DNA of 64,000 bases, from NCBI GenBank assembly GCA_003693705.1, contig RBZT01000751.1, positions 124,001 to 188,000 of the forward strand. The letters run 5' to 3'. The notes under the pieces are model-generated. The model did not search any database and was not told the DNA's origin. It worked only from the letters and a program-made list of their open reading frames with translations. Shown piece after piece: positions 46,857-58,420 of the stretch. Positions within the stretch are counted from its first letter, which is position 1; each line of letters begins with the position of its first letter. Position numbers and translations under genes: made by a program. Origin of the DNA: Polymyxa betae (lineage: Eukaryota > Endomyxa > Phytomyxea > Plasmodiophorida > Plasmodiophoridae).

Positions 46857-47938
46857 ATGACGGCAGCGACGTCGGATGCGAAAGCCGCTTTCGTCAAAGA
46901 TTGGCTGAATGTCGTTGATGGCGATATCAAAACGGTTCGCGAAACACAATTCAATCTGATCGCTCGAGAGAAGAGTGGGCTCTGCAAAATCTACGACCAA
47001 TCCTTTGTCTGAACGATGCCGAAGAGGTCTCCAGCAAAACGCTGGAATTCCTTGAAGCGCTGTCGACGGTCTCCTCCCATGAAGCCAGTCTGAGTCTTCG
47101 ACAATGCTATTCACAGTTCATCGAAACGGTTCAATCGATCGAGACCGAACGCGCGAAAGCAGTACGTCCGTTGTCGCCAAATGGGTGAATTAACGAGCGA
47201 GATGGCGTTAGATACAGCATATGGAACGGATCGTGATACAGCGTCTGGACGTGTTCCGCAATCTGATTAAAGACCAAAAGGAGATCGTTTCGCAGAGGAA
47301 CTCATCGGCTGATAAAATGAAAGCCGCCGGCAAAGCGATCGAGAAACTCGCTGTCAAGCCACAGCGGGATGAAATCAAGATTGTAAGATCCTGGCTGAAG
47401 CCTTCAACGTAAGCGGTTGTTGACATAGCGACCAGGTGCAATCGAAACAGCATCTATTAGCGACGGAAGTCGAATTGCAGAGAGATGAAGAGGCAATGGT
47501 AACAGCCTCGTCATTCTCATCGATAAAGACGCTCAAAGTGAATCACAGAATAACGGAATCATACAACTTGAATCGACACGAATCGACCTGATTCAGGTAA
47601 AAGACGTGGCTTTAGGAATTGCTCAATACCCATCATATCGGCTGCTAGGATACTTTGGCACGATTTGTAAATTGCTCAATGTATTTCCATGGAAAGGTAT
47701 AGCGATGGAGTTATGTAGTGTCAGAGCCTAAACCGCTGTCAACAGGCGATCGAATCGCTGTCAGGCTTAGTTCGACACATTGCTACTCTTGATACGGATG
47801 CTGAAAAGGCGGTATGATGCCGAATTCCATCTAATCATGTGATTTATACGTCCTTAGATACTGCTGGCTAAAATGGCAACATTTACAGAACAACCCCATG
47901 ATCGGGACGACCGGTCTCAGGTTCACGAAGTCGATTGA
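46857..47938 (+). CDS. CIBAR1: CIBAR1/FAM92-type BAR domain protein, ciliary
   Basis: Seven or more short exons. The first reads MTAATSDAKAAFVKDWLNVV. Later exons give AEEVSSKTLEFLEAL, LDVFRNLIKDQKEIVSQRNS, and VQSKQHLLATEVELQRDEEA. The best family marker is near the end: LARFVNCSMYFHGK joined to AIESLSGLVRHIATLDTDAE, matching the IEMLFHGKALEVY...IQNID end of FAM92. It is a BAR coiled coil throughout. In animals CIBAR proteins bind the basal body/transition zone with CBY and shape ciliary membrane. A flagellated stage is thus expected. The last exon ends HDRDDRSQVHEVD. Sequence identity is modest, so the call rests on the helical order plus this motif. Confidence 0.68.
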
Positions 47939-48490
47939 GATGTGATAAAATAATGCTTCTGGATCAGTACGACCGGAATCACTCAATATACTGATTGCAA
48001 ACGTTCCCTATCTGCATATGACATCACGTGATTGGCACTCAGAACAGAAGTCAGCGATGTCAGATCCTTCTGAGCTGTAATCAGCGATCGGGAACTGCAA
48101 CTGACAGTAGCTGGCCGTACACAAATGGACCCTTCTAGTGATTGCAATGCACAACAGCAGCAGCCCACCACATGCCCAGGTACGGCATGGAACTGCAATT
48201 CCAACGTGCGTAACCCAGCTGGGGCGTACTGGGATTTCCAGTTGCAATGGATACCCGGCAGCCAGTTATGTCAGTTGAGTTCGATCTACCATCCAGCCAG
48301 AGCAGCCACCAATGATCATGATTGGCCCCTGAAGTCGATCATTCATTATGTATTTGTCACGATCGGAACTTGTTGTTTTTGTTGATCGGAACGTGACGCA
48401 GCGTTCAAGACGGCCACCAATCAATCGGATTCGGGGCTTTGCCTGCCCGTATATCCAAATTATCTCACGAAATACTACATCAATTAAAAT
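47939..48490. other. Intergenic, no gene seen
   Basis: No convincing coding potential. A plus frame at 48125 starts MDPSSDCNAQQQQPTTCPGT but lacks any fold and is probably chance. The second half is probably the promoter of the next gene. Confidence 0.4.
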
Positions 48491-49381
48491 ATGGACTCCC
48501 CTGTTGTCTTACCCGAACATCACCCGACGCTCGTAAACCATGAATTGCACCCTGCTCATATACCCGATCATGAGCATCACGACAACTTTGGCCGAGACGG
48601 AAAGATGACCAAGGTGATCGAGGAAATCCCCATAATCGGCTTTGTTAAGGCCGGCATTCATGCCTCGAATGGCGATCGTGACCGCGCTTTGCGGGCAGTA
48701 GCTAAATGTTCCTCTTCTACTATTCATGCTGGTACAATGTTGGCTGCCAACATTGCAACCGGCGGTTTAGGTACTGGGCATATGATGTTTAACTGGCGTT
48801 AGCCTGAAAGCATTCTTTTCAGGTCTGTTGCCAACGCTGGCACTAGGAGCCTTTGCTGGTGGTGTTGGATTCGCTTCCGAGCAGGCACTAAAGCAACAGA
48901 TCGAGGTCGGTTGTCGATGCGGTAGATTTGTTTGGTCTGCTTCTAAGTCAGTCGCGAACAGTGCCCGAAAGTAAAGGAGGACTGTTCGCCGGCAACGACG
49001 AAAGACTTGGCGCTGACGGCAGGATTCGGGTCGGCATTCGCACTGGTCGGGGGTGCGGGCGGTGCCGTTGCAAAAAGCTTCGTCCAGGAGATCGGCAAGA
49101 CAGGCGTGACGAAGCACGCGACAGGATTTGTTGCGGGCCAGACTGTGAACCAGATTCAGGTGGCCCCTGTCAAACGCGACGTCAAAGAACGAATTAATAT
49201 CCTGGCTGATGATGAAGCCACCAGCATTACTTCGCAAGTAGAACGGAAGATGGCCAGAAGAGCTTCGCGCCAACGCCGGTCAAGCACAAAGAGACGCGAT
49301 AAAATGACTGCCAGCCTATCACGCCCCCGAAGTTCGCTTCGCAGACGCAGTTACAGCCAGCACGAATTCCACTTCTATTAG
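48491..49381 (+). CDS. Glycine-rich orphan protein with hydrophobic core
   Basis: Three exons (48491-48770, 48823-48905, 48962-49381; introns 52 and 56 nt) give 260 residues. A His-rich start (HHPTLVNHELHPAHIPDHEH) is followed by VIEEIPIIGFVKAGIHASNG and Gly/Ala-rich hydrophobic runs (TMLAANIATGGLG, LPTLALGAFAGGVGFASEQA, LTAGFGSAFALVGGAGGAVA). These could be two or three membrane-inserting segments. The C-terminus is very basic and Ser-rich (RRASRQRRSSTKRRDKM). Proteins with the IP(I/V)xGxVxAGxH pattern occur in fungi and other eukaryotes without a known role, as I recall them. No signal peptide is seen. Confidence 0.55.
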
Positions 49382-49440
49382 ACCCACAAATTGAATGAAC
49401 GAATATCTTTTTGGCCCTGCAAGAATGACAACTTCTTTCA

Positions 49441-52087
49441 TTAACTACTTAGATTCAGTTGGGTCGAACGCTTGCGAACGGAGCCGGCGATTCCACCGTC
49501 TACAATTAGTTGCTGGCCGACCTCACCAATAGGCTCAATGGCGAACGACGCTAATTGGCGTCCATCTTCCAACAGCATCAACGTCCACGATGGGAAGTCG
49601 ACATCGATATCAAACGAACTTGAATAGCTCTGCTGTCTCAGAAAGCTAATGAGCTCGGGAGATTGCAAGATTAGGAACCCGTTATTGAAGGAATTGCGTT
49701 GATATGTCTCGTTGATGCTGGCCGCAATCACGGCTTGAACACCGGCGTATTTCAGGCAGGTCGCTGCTTGCTCTCGGGACGAACCGCAACCAAAGTTGTG
49801 GCCGGCGACGAGGATGACACCAGTGGGGATCGACATTCGTGTCGGATAATTCTCCAAGGCGACAGCTGCCATATCTTGAGGTGTCAAGTCCTCACGATAT
49901 GTGTACTTGCCGGGGTAGATCGCATCCGTATTGATATCATCGCTGTCAAGAAATAGTAATGGGCCACGTAATGAGCGGGCGAACCCATCAACAACCGGTG
50001 GTGGCGAGCGTGGTAACCTCGAACGACTCATTTCAGAACGAGTTCGAATCGGATTCGCCTGGAAGTTGGAATAAGCGCTGACGATTTTTCCAGCTACGGC
50101 CGATGCTGCAACAATAGCTGGACTAGCTAGATAACATTCGGCAGAACGAGACCCCATTCTTCCTTTGAAATTGCGATTTGTTGCACCTAAATGGGATAAC
50201 GTCTTAGAGGCAGCTCATGCTCTAAGGTGATTATGGTACTTATTCCGACTTCGCCGTCTTTGAGTAGTCCCACACCGAGACCGATACAAGGGCCACAGCC
50301 GGCAGGAAGGAATATGGCACCGCTTTCTTCCAAAATCTGATTGCAAATCAGTCACCGTCAAAGAAGATGTTTGACAGTAACCTGCCAAGAACCGTCCGCC
50401 TGTGCTCGTTGACGAACTTCGCTGCTGGCCGGTGAAACATAGAATTCGACTCCGCTGGCGACCTTCTTGCCTCTGATGATCTCGGCGGCTTCACGCAGGT
50501 CCTTATTACGCGCGTTGACGCACGACACCAGATACGCCTTCTGGATCGCGATGTTCTACACCAGGATGTCTCAGACATCACACAAGACAAAACGATAAGC
50601 TGAATGGGACAAAACCGGGTCCCGCCACTCTAAAGATGGAGATGATGAAAACATGGGGACGTAACGTAAAGGAATCCCATTAGAGGCGCGGCCCCCTCAT
50701 AGCCGCTTTATAGCGATCACAAACGGTTCTGACCTTCTTCTCTAGCTCGGCTATAGGAATACCGGCGCTGACAACGTTAGGACCACTGACCAAGGGGGAT
50801 ACTGAGTCGAGGTCGATCTCCTATGAAGACAAATCAGCAGCCGCTGTGCCTGGTAAATGATTAGAGAAACCAAGGTCTGCGCGTATTCGGCGTTGCTATC
50901 GGCGTTGATCGCCTTTGGTTCGATTTGGGCACGAAAGTCGTCATTAAGTCGAGGATGATGATATTCGGTTCCGGCGATGGAATCTGAAGCGACACCGGCT
51001 GGACCTCGTTGCTGAAGATAACGGGCTCGTGCTTCGATCCATCCAAGTAAGGCATCGTCAATTGGAAACAGACCACCCAGGCATCCCCATTCGGTCGTCA
51101 TATTGGCGATTGTCAGACGATCTTCTATGGACAGGCCTGCAGGCGAGATTAGTTGGATCAGCGACGCTGTTCCAGAGGACAAAAATGGGATTGATTTGCT
51201 AAACGAAAACGATCCTTTCAGCTTCAGGCTTATCAATACATGACTGGATCAATTTTTGACAAAACGCTAGCAAAAAATACATGAAATCTGTTTGAGCATC
51301 AAAGTCAATAATAGATACTGTACTCGAGATGGAGTCAGCGCCAGCGAATTCAACGATGTGGTTGAGAACCTGATTATTGCGGAAGGCTGAGCACAGGGTC
51401 AGGATCAGATCCTTCCCTGTGGTACCAGCCTGAAGCTTTCCAGAAAGCTGAACTCGAGTGACGGGAGGGATCTGCACATTCCCATTTCATAACGAATCAG
51501 GAACCGAAAGACATTGAGAGGACCTTCCACCAGGTTGTAGACGTCGCCCAGATTACGGCCGCATCGGTTCGTGTTAATGGTGTCCCCAAACATCCAATCC
51601 CACCATACATATTCTAACAGGAATATTCAGCGCATTTCGATGAGGTTGGAACGTCCTGGTACGCTATGTGAATCAGGCGCCACGATCAACTTGCCGGGTA
51701 GGGCGTAAGCTTCCTCGATCATAATTTGATGAGCGATGCCTCGACCAGGTGGGAAGCAATCGATGCCATGCTGTTCAGCAAACGAACGAATCGCTGCATA
51801 TTTCCCGGTGTAGTTCGCTTTGTTCTGGATATCATGATCGATGGCGAACACCGGCTGCCTTGGGTTGCTGATACGGCTGTGGCTTGATAGTGAATTAAAT
51901 TTTGGTATGATGGCCTTTGAAACTCTTCATATTCAGCGATTGATACAGAGACGTGGCATACGGCTGTATTATCATGGCTCATGATGTGTTCCGGGCGGAT
52001 CCTGACGAAGTCGCCGGGATGTAACCGCTTAGCGTTGCATGGCCCCGGTACCACATAGCGGGATATGATCTTTTCAACCTGGTTCAT
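49441..52087 (-). CDS. LYS4: Homoaconitase, lysine biosynthesis
   Basis: Eight or more exons. The start [20 protein letters not shown] and [14 protein letters not shown] match Lys4. Next come [85 protein letters not shown] (iron-sulfur Cys), [13 protein letters not shown] with two further cluster cysteines, [20 protein letters not shown] and the swivel domain [20 protein letters not shown]. This is the homoaconitase order, distinct from Leu1 and aconitase. It converts homocitrate to homoisocitrate in the alpha-aminoadipate route, normally in mitochondria. No clear transit peptide precedes MNQVEK, so an upstream exon may be missing. Confidence 0.94.
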
Positions 52088-52423
52088 AGGGATTAATAGT
52101 TACCGATCGCCTCTCAAATCGGATCGTCTCGCTATAACAATGCGACGCTGAGAATAACACATGACTGTAGTAACATGAGAGTGGCGGATAACCGGGAACC
52201 GTCTACGACAATGACGCGGATGACTGATTTGACTACATCTAGATACGCGCAACAACAGCTATTCAAGAAGCCTACCGATGAGACAAGGGTAGAATTTTCA
52301 GATTAGAAGCGGTAGATGGTTCAAGTTGTTCAAGAGCTAGTACTATACTCAAAAGTGTGTTATGCAAGGGTCCTCCCAAACAGCCAGCAGAAGGCTTAGA
52401 AATCGTACTATCAGCGACAATAG

Positions 52424-54206
52424 CTACCGTATAATGCCATCTGTATTGATCCACTGGACGACCCATCCTGGAAAAGCGTCTTTAAGCAATCCGATCCGCT
52501 GCCTGAGATCATCGGCATCGTGCCTTAACATCACATGCTGGAAGCGTTTCAAATGATCAGCTTGTAAACAGCCCTTCGTAGCTCCTCCCTCTACCACAAT
52601 CAGATCGTGCTCTATCAGCTTCTCGAAAGCCTTAAGCAACAGATGACTCTTAGTGATAAAACTGTCATATAACTCAAGCCTTACCTTCATTAGGTAAGCG
52701 TCACTAAATTCGGGTATGACAATGTCACAAGTTCTTCGTTTTGCTTCCCGCCATAGGGTACAAATCATCTCGAATGTACATTGTCGGAATCCTTTACGAT
52801 CCAGATGCAACATACCAAATAGAAGCATGACATCAACCGGCTCCAATTCTGCATCCAATCATTAACAGCATTGAAAGAACCAATCAACAAACTTTGCAAA
52901 ATGACAGCGAGAGGGTCAATGAAGAAATTTCGAGCACATTTCAAAAACGTCGTCGGGTTTGGAAGCGCATCAAGCTGCTCAACATAAACTGAGAGCAGCA
53001 CGAAAAAGCCATTCATAGGAAGTGCCCATTCTAACTGCATATTTAAGAACGTTTGAACATCAGTGTCTTCAAACAGGTTCCTGGTCGCTGTGTTATAATT
53101 TTCAATGAAGCTACGATCAAGGTTATAATAGGAGCCTGGGATTGACATCGAAAACCGCATCGCTAGCAGAAGCTCGTCAAGCGAAAGAAATCGCGGCTGA
53201 ACCACAATTCTGTTATTGCTAAACCTTGACTGAACCCGAGTTTCAAGCAAACTGATAACATCGCTGTGTTCCGTGACGCCAATGATCGCAATCTGTTTCG
53301 GATCAGAAAACGCAAATAAGACTGACAGCAACAACTGACTTGATTTGCAGAATTATGAGCTAAGTCGAGAAGGTGGTAAAGCAAACCATGTTTGGGCTTA
53401 CTAGCGAACATCTCAAATTCTTGTAAAACCATGATAATCGGTTGATTGATAAGCGATCCTTCCCGTAAGGCACGAAGAACAAACTCCATGTTCGCCTGGA
53501 ATGATCCTGGCGTTTTTGGATCCAGATCGCACTCGAAATCGATTTTCAGTTGACGAGCCATGGCTTTTAAAGCCAGGAGATCGGAATCGTGAATGATTCC
53601 AGATAAATGCACAAGGGCGTAAGACGGCGACTGCTCATTACGCTTTTCATCTAATCTGTTCAAGGCATGGAGCAAAGCGATCCGAGCCTACAGCATTTGT
53701 CAAAAATACTTCTGTCGCCCATCCAAACCAAGACCTGATGCAGTGGCCCTATCAATAAAGCCGACCTCGACAGGCCCAAGAACAGAGTCCTATCAAGGAG
53801 GGCATACAGTGCATCAGCGGTATCGCTCAGTTTATAAGCATTAACAGCCCAGGTCGTCTGGACAGCGCCCATTTGACGCCGGTCCCAGGTCTCGAGTAGG
53901 CATGGTTGTAGAGATGCTCTGATAATAGGAATGGCCTCGCCCATAGTCGACATCATGGGGGAGACCCCAACACCCCAAAACCCCAGAACAGTGATATATG
54001 CGTAACCCGATCCCTTGTCCTAGAAGCTGTCCCAATAGTTTCATAGCTTCGGTCATCAAGTCTTGGTGACCAGGAGCGCCCTGAGCACCACCATAAGACG
54101 CTCCCCCCCAACCAGAAACATGTGACTCTCGACCGAGTTTGAGCAGCATGTGGCCAACAGAAGCCAGAACCCTTTTCGGAGGAAGTCGTCGTCTAGATGG
54201 GGTCAT
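52424..54206 (-). CDS. ORC4: Origin recognition complex subunit 4 with degraded ATP site
   Basis: About six exons. The basic start MTPSRRRLPPKRVLASVGHM is followed by helical sequence and ADALYALLDRTLFLGLSRSA. The Walker A position reads GPLHQ-ARIALLHAL across an intron instead of GPxGxGK(S/T). The Walker B position reads MVLQEFEMFA where most ORC4 have LDEFDLFA, so the acidic Asp is a Gln. The downstream helix ETRVQSRFSNNRI keeps the RVKSRFS region that carries the ORC4 arginine finger. The winged-helix part ends WVVQWINTDGIIR. ORC4 binds origins within ORC. The start is 54212 if the earlier ATG (MIMTP) is used. It diverges from the next gene by about 14-20 bp. Confidence 0.85.
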
Positions 54207-54226
54207 AATCATAATTTCTGCTCAAG

Positions 54227-55381
54227 ATGGCGTTGATTATTGTATTCGTCTTCAGCGTTTTGATATCGGGAGCGTTTCCGCAGCCTCCCTTGGCTTTATC
54301 TCCAGCACATAACCACAGGCAAGATGATTCTGTGTTCCACGATCGATTCCGTCGCGGCTTCATTACAGACGATGCTGTCGAAGATGAGAAAGTGGATCGA
54401 ACTCAGTTACGTCGTGAGGAGGACCATTTCGCCAATGCCCAAACAGACAGCACCAAGTTCAAGACCGGCCATGGACATCTCGGCGATGGCGGTTTGTTCT
54501 CATCGGGGTCGGGACATCAGCTTGATAGCCAAAAGATAGCCATGGATAGGCGCAAGTTCGAGAACGATCATCTAGGCGTTCGACGTAACGCAGCCAGCCT
54601 GCAAACGGGCCAGATGGAAAGCGGCTCTCGATCTGGGCGTTCTGCCTACCGAGCCGCACTCGGTGGACCCTTCAAACACGGCGAGATCGCATACGATGAA
54701 GCGGAATTCAACCGCATCGACAACGAGCGTGCAGGTCGCAGCACCGATTACGCAAAGGACGCCGATCGCACCTTGAACCAGTACGATCGCGGCTTTGCTG
54801 AGCGTTCAGCGGAAGCCGGGGCGCTGATCGCTCAGGATGGTGCGCTGGGTGGTGGCAGCGACGGGTATGAGCTCGGCCAGGCGAAGACCGAACAAGAGGC
54901 GGGAACCATATTGTCTCAGACGTTGCTCGAGCGAGGTGGCGCTGTGAATGACATCAGCAAGGCCCATAATGCGGTTGGACGAGTACGGGCGAAACGAGCC
55001 GGGTCAGCGTTTGGCCCGGATGGCGCTTTGGGTGCTGAGGTGGTCGCTAAGCAAGACTCGTGGGATCGCGGCAACCTGGACCATCGCGATCAAACCCAGT
55101 TCCTGCATCGTAACCACGATGTTTTCAAGGACGTCAGGAAACAGAAATCGTTGGCCGCCGTCGATCTGAAAGCCTACGTTGGCGAAGGCATTCCTGGAGA
55201 TCTCTGCAACCTGGATCGGGATGCACGAGCCGCTGAAAATCAGGAACGAATCATCGAACGTGATGCGGGTGATCGGTTGATTTCCAATTCCGAATCGGAG
55301 ACCCTGCAAACGTTTGACATTGGCGGGAGAACAGTAATCAGCGATGCAGGCATGGCAATTGGTATTCCGGTGGTTAACTAA
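54227..55381 (+). CDS. Secreted orphan protein B, Asp/Arg/Gly/Ala-rich
   Basis: Single-exon frame of 384 residues. Signal peptide MALIIVFVFSVLISGAFPQP. The mature chain is highly charged and repetitive in character: DDAVEDEKVDRTQLRREEDH, RFENDHLGVRRNAA, SGSRSGRSAYRAALGGPFKH, RIDNERAGRSTDYAKDADRT, AGALIAQDGALGGGSDGYEL. It has one Cys near the end and no membrane segment after the signal. It resembles the protein at 7218-8428 in signal, length and composition (for example GxATDYxxxADR-like pieces), but that one has three introns and this one none. Function unknown; probably a secreted structural or surface protein. Confidence 0.75.
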   Translation: MALIIVFVFSVLISGAFPQPPLALSPAHNHRQDDSVFHDRFRRGFITDDAVEDEKVDRTQLRREEDHFANAQTDSTKFKTGHGHLGDGGLFSSGSGHQLDSQKIAMDRRKFENDHLGVRRNAASLQTGQMESGSRSGRSAYRAALGGPFKHGEIAYDEAEFNRIDNERAGRSTDYAKDADRTLNQYDRGFAERSAEAGALIAQDGALGGGSDGYELGQAKTEQEAGTILSQTLLERGGAVNDISKAHNAVGRVRAKRAGSAFGPDGALGAEVVAKQDSWDRGNLDHRDQTQFLHRNHDVFKDVRKQKSLAAVDLKAYVGEGIPGDLCNLDRDARAAENQERIIERDAGDRLISNSESETLQTFDIGGRTVISDAGMAIGIPVVN

Positions 55382-55714
55382 TTGCAATCATGATCTTGCT
55401 GCTACCTGTATTTTGATCATTATTATACTCATTTGTATCATTATCAGCAATAATTCATTCAGAATATTTAAACCAAAATTCTTGCGACAATTGAATTTGA
55501 GCCGTTTGATTAATTTGCCAATGTCACAGTCGTTGACGTTTCAGTGAATTCGCCTTGTCTAGTCATCATCAGAAATCGGAGTATTGGTATCACCTCTCAG
55601 AGAAGCCACGTCACAGGTTCCGATTGGGGCCATTTCTGGCTACCTAGGGTTTAGGGGTTCGCGAGCAGCCCCTGAAATGACTCAGGTCTGGATTATTCTC
55701 TAATTCTGGTCCGA
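55382..55714. other. Intergenic with TTTAGGG-like motif
   Basis: AT-rich 3' flank of the secreted gene, then the 5' flank of the LrgAB gene. It holds CCTAGGGTTTAGGGG at about 55643-55657. No gene is seen. Confidence 0.5.
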
Positions 55715-57167
55715 ATGATCGGCAGCCATGTCTCCAGGCTCGAGCTGGTGAATCCGCCTAGATCGCCGCTGTCCGAAACCATCCAGATCGCGATCGGCGT
55801 GGTCACATGCATTCTGCTGAACGATGCCATGAGCATGGCCCTAGCCGCTGCTGGCATCTTGCTGCCCGGATCGGTCGCAGGTCTAGTCGTCTTGCTAATC
55901 GCCTTACTTGTGACGCCAAACGACCGCCTCGCCGACCTTCTCAAGGTTATACACTTTTTTTCATGCTGGTATGAAGATGTGACTTGTTGTATTGCTAGCC
56001 AGCGGCCGATTTTCTGCTAATCTGGCTGCCACTTTTGTTCGTCCCAGCCCTTGTTGATTTTCCATTGGTCGTGGCTGAAATCCCTGCCTGGGACTTTCCG
56101 AAAATCGCTGTAATTATAGTGGTCGGAATCCTCTGCACAACGACCATTGGCGGCTGGTCTTTAGTCGCCATGGGCTATCTGCATTTCAAGATTACTGGAA
56201 GAAGACAAGTTAGATATTTGCTGTAATCGTAGGTTTGTTTCGCTAATATCGTCTATAGGTATTGGTATTCCCAGAACAGGAACATGTGCCAAGGCCGAAA
56301 CATGCCCTCCTGGGAAGGAGAACTTTGATTGTCGTCGTGGCAGCTTCAAGTTTTCTGACCATTTTGTATTCTTGTCTCCCTAGAAGCCGACCTGCACTAT
56401 TATTCATCATTATGTTATTGATGATGCCAGCGACTTATGCAATTGGGCAATATCTTCAAAGAACGTACCCGAGAGGGTACTTTCCGAATCCCATTCTAAT
56501 GTCTGGCGCTTTGTCCATTTTAATGGCATACATTTTATCGGCATGCAGCAGCACGCCTTTCTTAGACCTGCTGACGCAGATTCATTCTGGAGGTTCGATG
56601 AATATAATCACTGGATATTCGCCATCTGTTGGTGCCGGTGATGTTTATCTGTACTTGTTGAACGCCAGCGTTGTATCTATGGCGCTTCCTGTGTACAGCC
56701 AGAAATATGCCTTGTTAATTCATGGAGTTGATATGCTGCTTGCTTCCGTTTTGGTGGCTACCAGCTCGATTCTATTAACGATCTGCTTATGCAATATGCT
56801 CTTCGTCTCCCAATCGACCGCCAGAAGCATGGCCTTGCGAACAGTAACTGCTCCGATTGCTATGGCTTCAATCACGTATATTCAAGGGCTTTCTGGGGTT
56901 GCTGGTGCCGTCTCTGTGATCACCGGCGTTGCTGGTGGTATTTTCTGGAGGAAGCTTGTTGATTTGAGATTTAACAAGTTTACGAGTGCACTGACGAGAG
57001 GGTTTTCGATTGGCTCTTCGTGTCATGGTATGGGAACTGCTATTCTGTCCTTGGACGAGCCTGAATCGACCCCATTTTCAACGGTCGCCTTCATTGCAGT
57101 TGGTGTGGCGTCTTCTAGCTTGATCTCTATTCCTGGTTTCCGGAATGTAATTAACATGATCATCTAG
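55715..57167 (+). CDS. Fused LrgA-LrgB membrane transporter, PLGG1-like
   Basis: Three exons (55715-55945, 55999-56208, 56259-57167) give 449 residues. The LrgA part (residues 1-150) has ILLPGSVAGLVVLLIALLVT, then KPAADFLLIWLPLLFVPALV. The LrgB part (about 200-449) has SVGAGDVYLYLLNASVVSMA with LPVYSQK, MALRTVTAPIAMASITYIQG, VAGAVSVITGVAGGIFWRKL and GFSIGSSCHGMGTA. About twelve membrane segments can be drawn. The bacterial pair LrgA/LrgB is fused in the plant plastid glycolate/glycerate carrier PLGG1 and in some fungi. Substrate here is not known. A broken copy follows downstream (57769-58398). Confidence 0.82.
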
Positions 57168-57768
57168 GTGTACAATTGTGGATTGTCTCAAAATATATCT
57201 AATTGTATAGATCTGTTCTCAAATCAATTTATGTAAAGAACGCGAATACATTTGTTTAAGCTACTTTTCTCCTAGTGCACCAGACTGGATATTCAAAGTC
57301 CTCAAACAAGCTGGCGGCATGCAAAACTGATCTTGGTATACATGGAAGCCTGACACAATTTGCAATTCGCCAGTATTGATGGCGCCCTTATTTTCAGATT
57401 TATGAATATCACTCTTACGAGTTCCTCAGCGCGTATTGGTCGCCCCTGTTCGGTGCCGTCTCTCTCATAAGAGGTTACTGAGGCGTCTCTCTACTGGACA
57501 GTCAGGTTTGCCGAAGTGCCGAACCGAGGTCTCATGTCAAAATGAGATCGATATAACTCCTATTAGACACTTGACACAGCAGCTATGTTTCACTGTTAGA
57601 AATCGCCAGCTACACTCTGTCCTGGCTGGTCTCTAGAAGATGACGATCAAACATGAATTCGAGTTCCTTTGAGTGCATCACTGTCACATCATTGGCGGCT
57701 GTTGACACGACCCAGTGGCCGTCTTCTGCTGTATCTAGAAGCTATTTGCTGGATTCGTTCAGCTGAAT
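57168..57768. other. Intergenic between the LrgAB gene and its broken copy
   Basis: AT-rich up to about 57400. No intact gene. A short open frame at 57436 (starts MVAPVRCRLSHKRLLRR) has no recognisable features. Any remnant of the first LrgA helices of the duplicate would lie here, but I see none. Confidence 0.4.
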
Positions 57769-58398
57769 GAGTGATGGCTTCACGTCTCTGCTTAATAAAG
57801 CCTGGATCATCCTGCCTGGACGAGTCGCTGGTCTGATCGTTCTCGTTATAATTTTATTTGTGTCTCCAACGGAGAGTATCCTGAACTTTCTCAAAGTATG
57901 AAGCTACACATTGCTAAAATTGAACAATCTGTGTTTTAAATGCTGTTAAGCCAGGTTCCTAATGCTATTGAAATGACTTTCATAGTTATAGGTGATAGAA
58001 GGCGACAAATCATCACGAACCGACACATTCGTCTCATTATCAAGAGTTATTACTACCAAGCAAGGTAGTTGCATTGATGATGTTAACAGTGTTGCTATTA
58101 GTCGTGCTATATGGGATTCTACCTGGCAATGATGTCATTTTCTTCATAATCAATATTGTTGCATTGCCTGCTTTCGTCATTATCGGTAGCGCCATCTGGG
58201 TCACACTTTTTAACCTCAATCGTTTTACGAAACCTATTACGCGAGGACTTGCGACGGGATCGATGGCGTGGATCGATGGCGCAAGAGCTGGGAACGGCTC
58301 CGTTTTCAACGCTTTCCATCGTCACCGTTCAGCGTTATGTCGTCACTTTGGATTGCAATCCAGAAATCAGGAGCCTAATCGCATCAATGATCGATTGA
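57769..58398 (+). pseudogene. Frameshifted, shortened copy of the LrgAB gene
   Basis: The first part reads TSLLNKAWIILPGRVAGLIV then ILFVSPTESILNFLK before a donor GTATG, parallel to ILLPGSVAGLVVLLIALLVT...LLK of the intact gene. After a large internal gap come RFTKPITRGLATGSMA and then, in the next frame, GTAPFSTLSIVTV...PEIRSLIASMID, parallel to TSALTRGFSIGSS and TPFSTVAFIAVGV...GFRNVINMII. The two frames meet at a 13-bp tandem duplication (58257-58269 and 58270-58282), which shifts the frame. The LrgB core is mostly missing. Both facts argue for a dead copy. The open frame without the shift ends at 58424, next to the convergent SOSS-B stop. Confidence 0.82.
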
Positions 58399-58420
58399 TT
58401 GACACTGTTATTAGAGAACA

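Noticed and set aside
57436..57636. Open frame MVAPVRCRLSHKRLL as a separate gene between the LrgAB gene and its broken copy
   Set aside because: No fold, no match to either LrgAB half, and composition unlike the genes around it.
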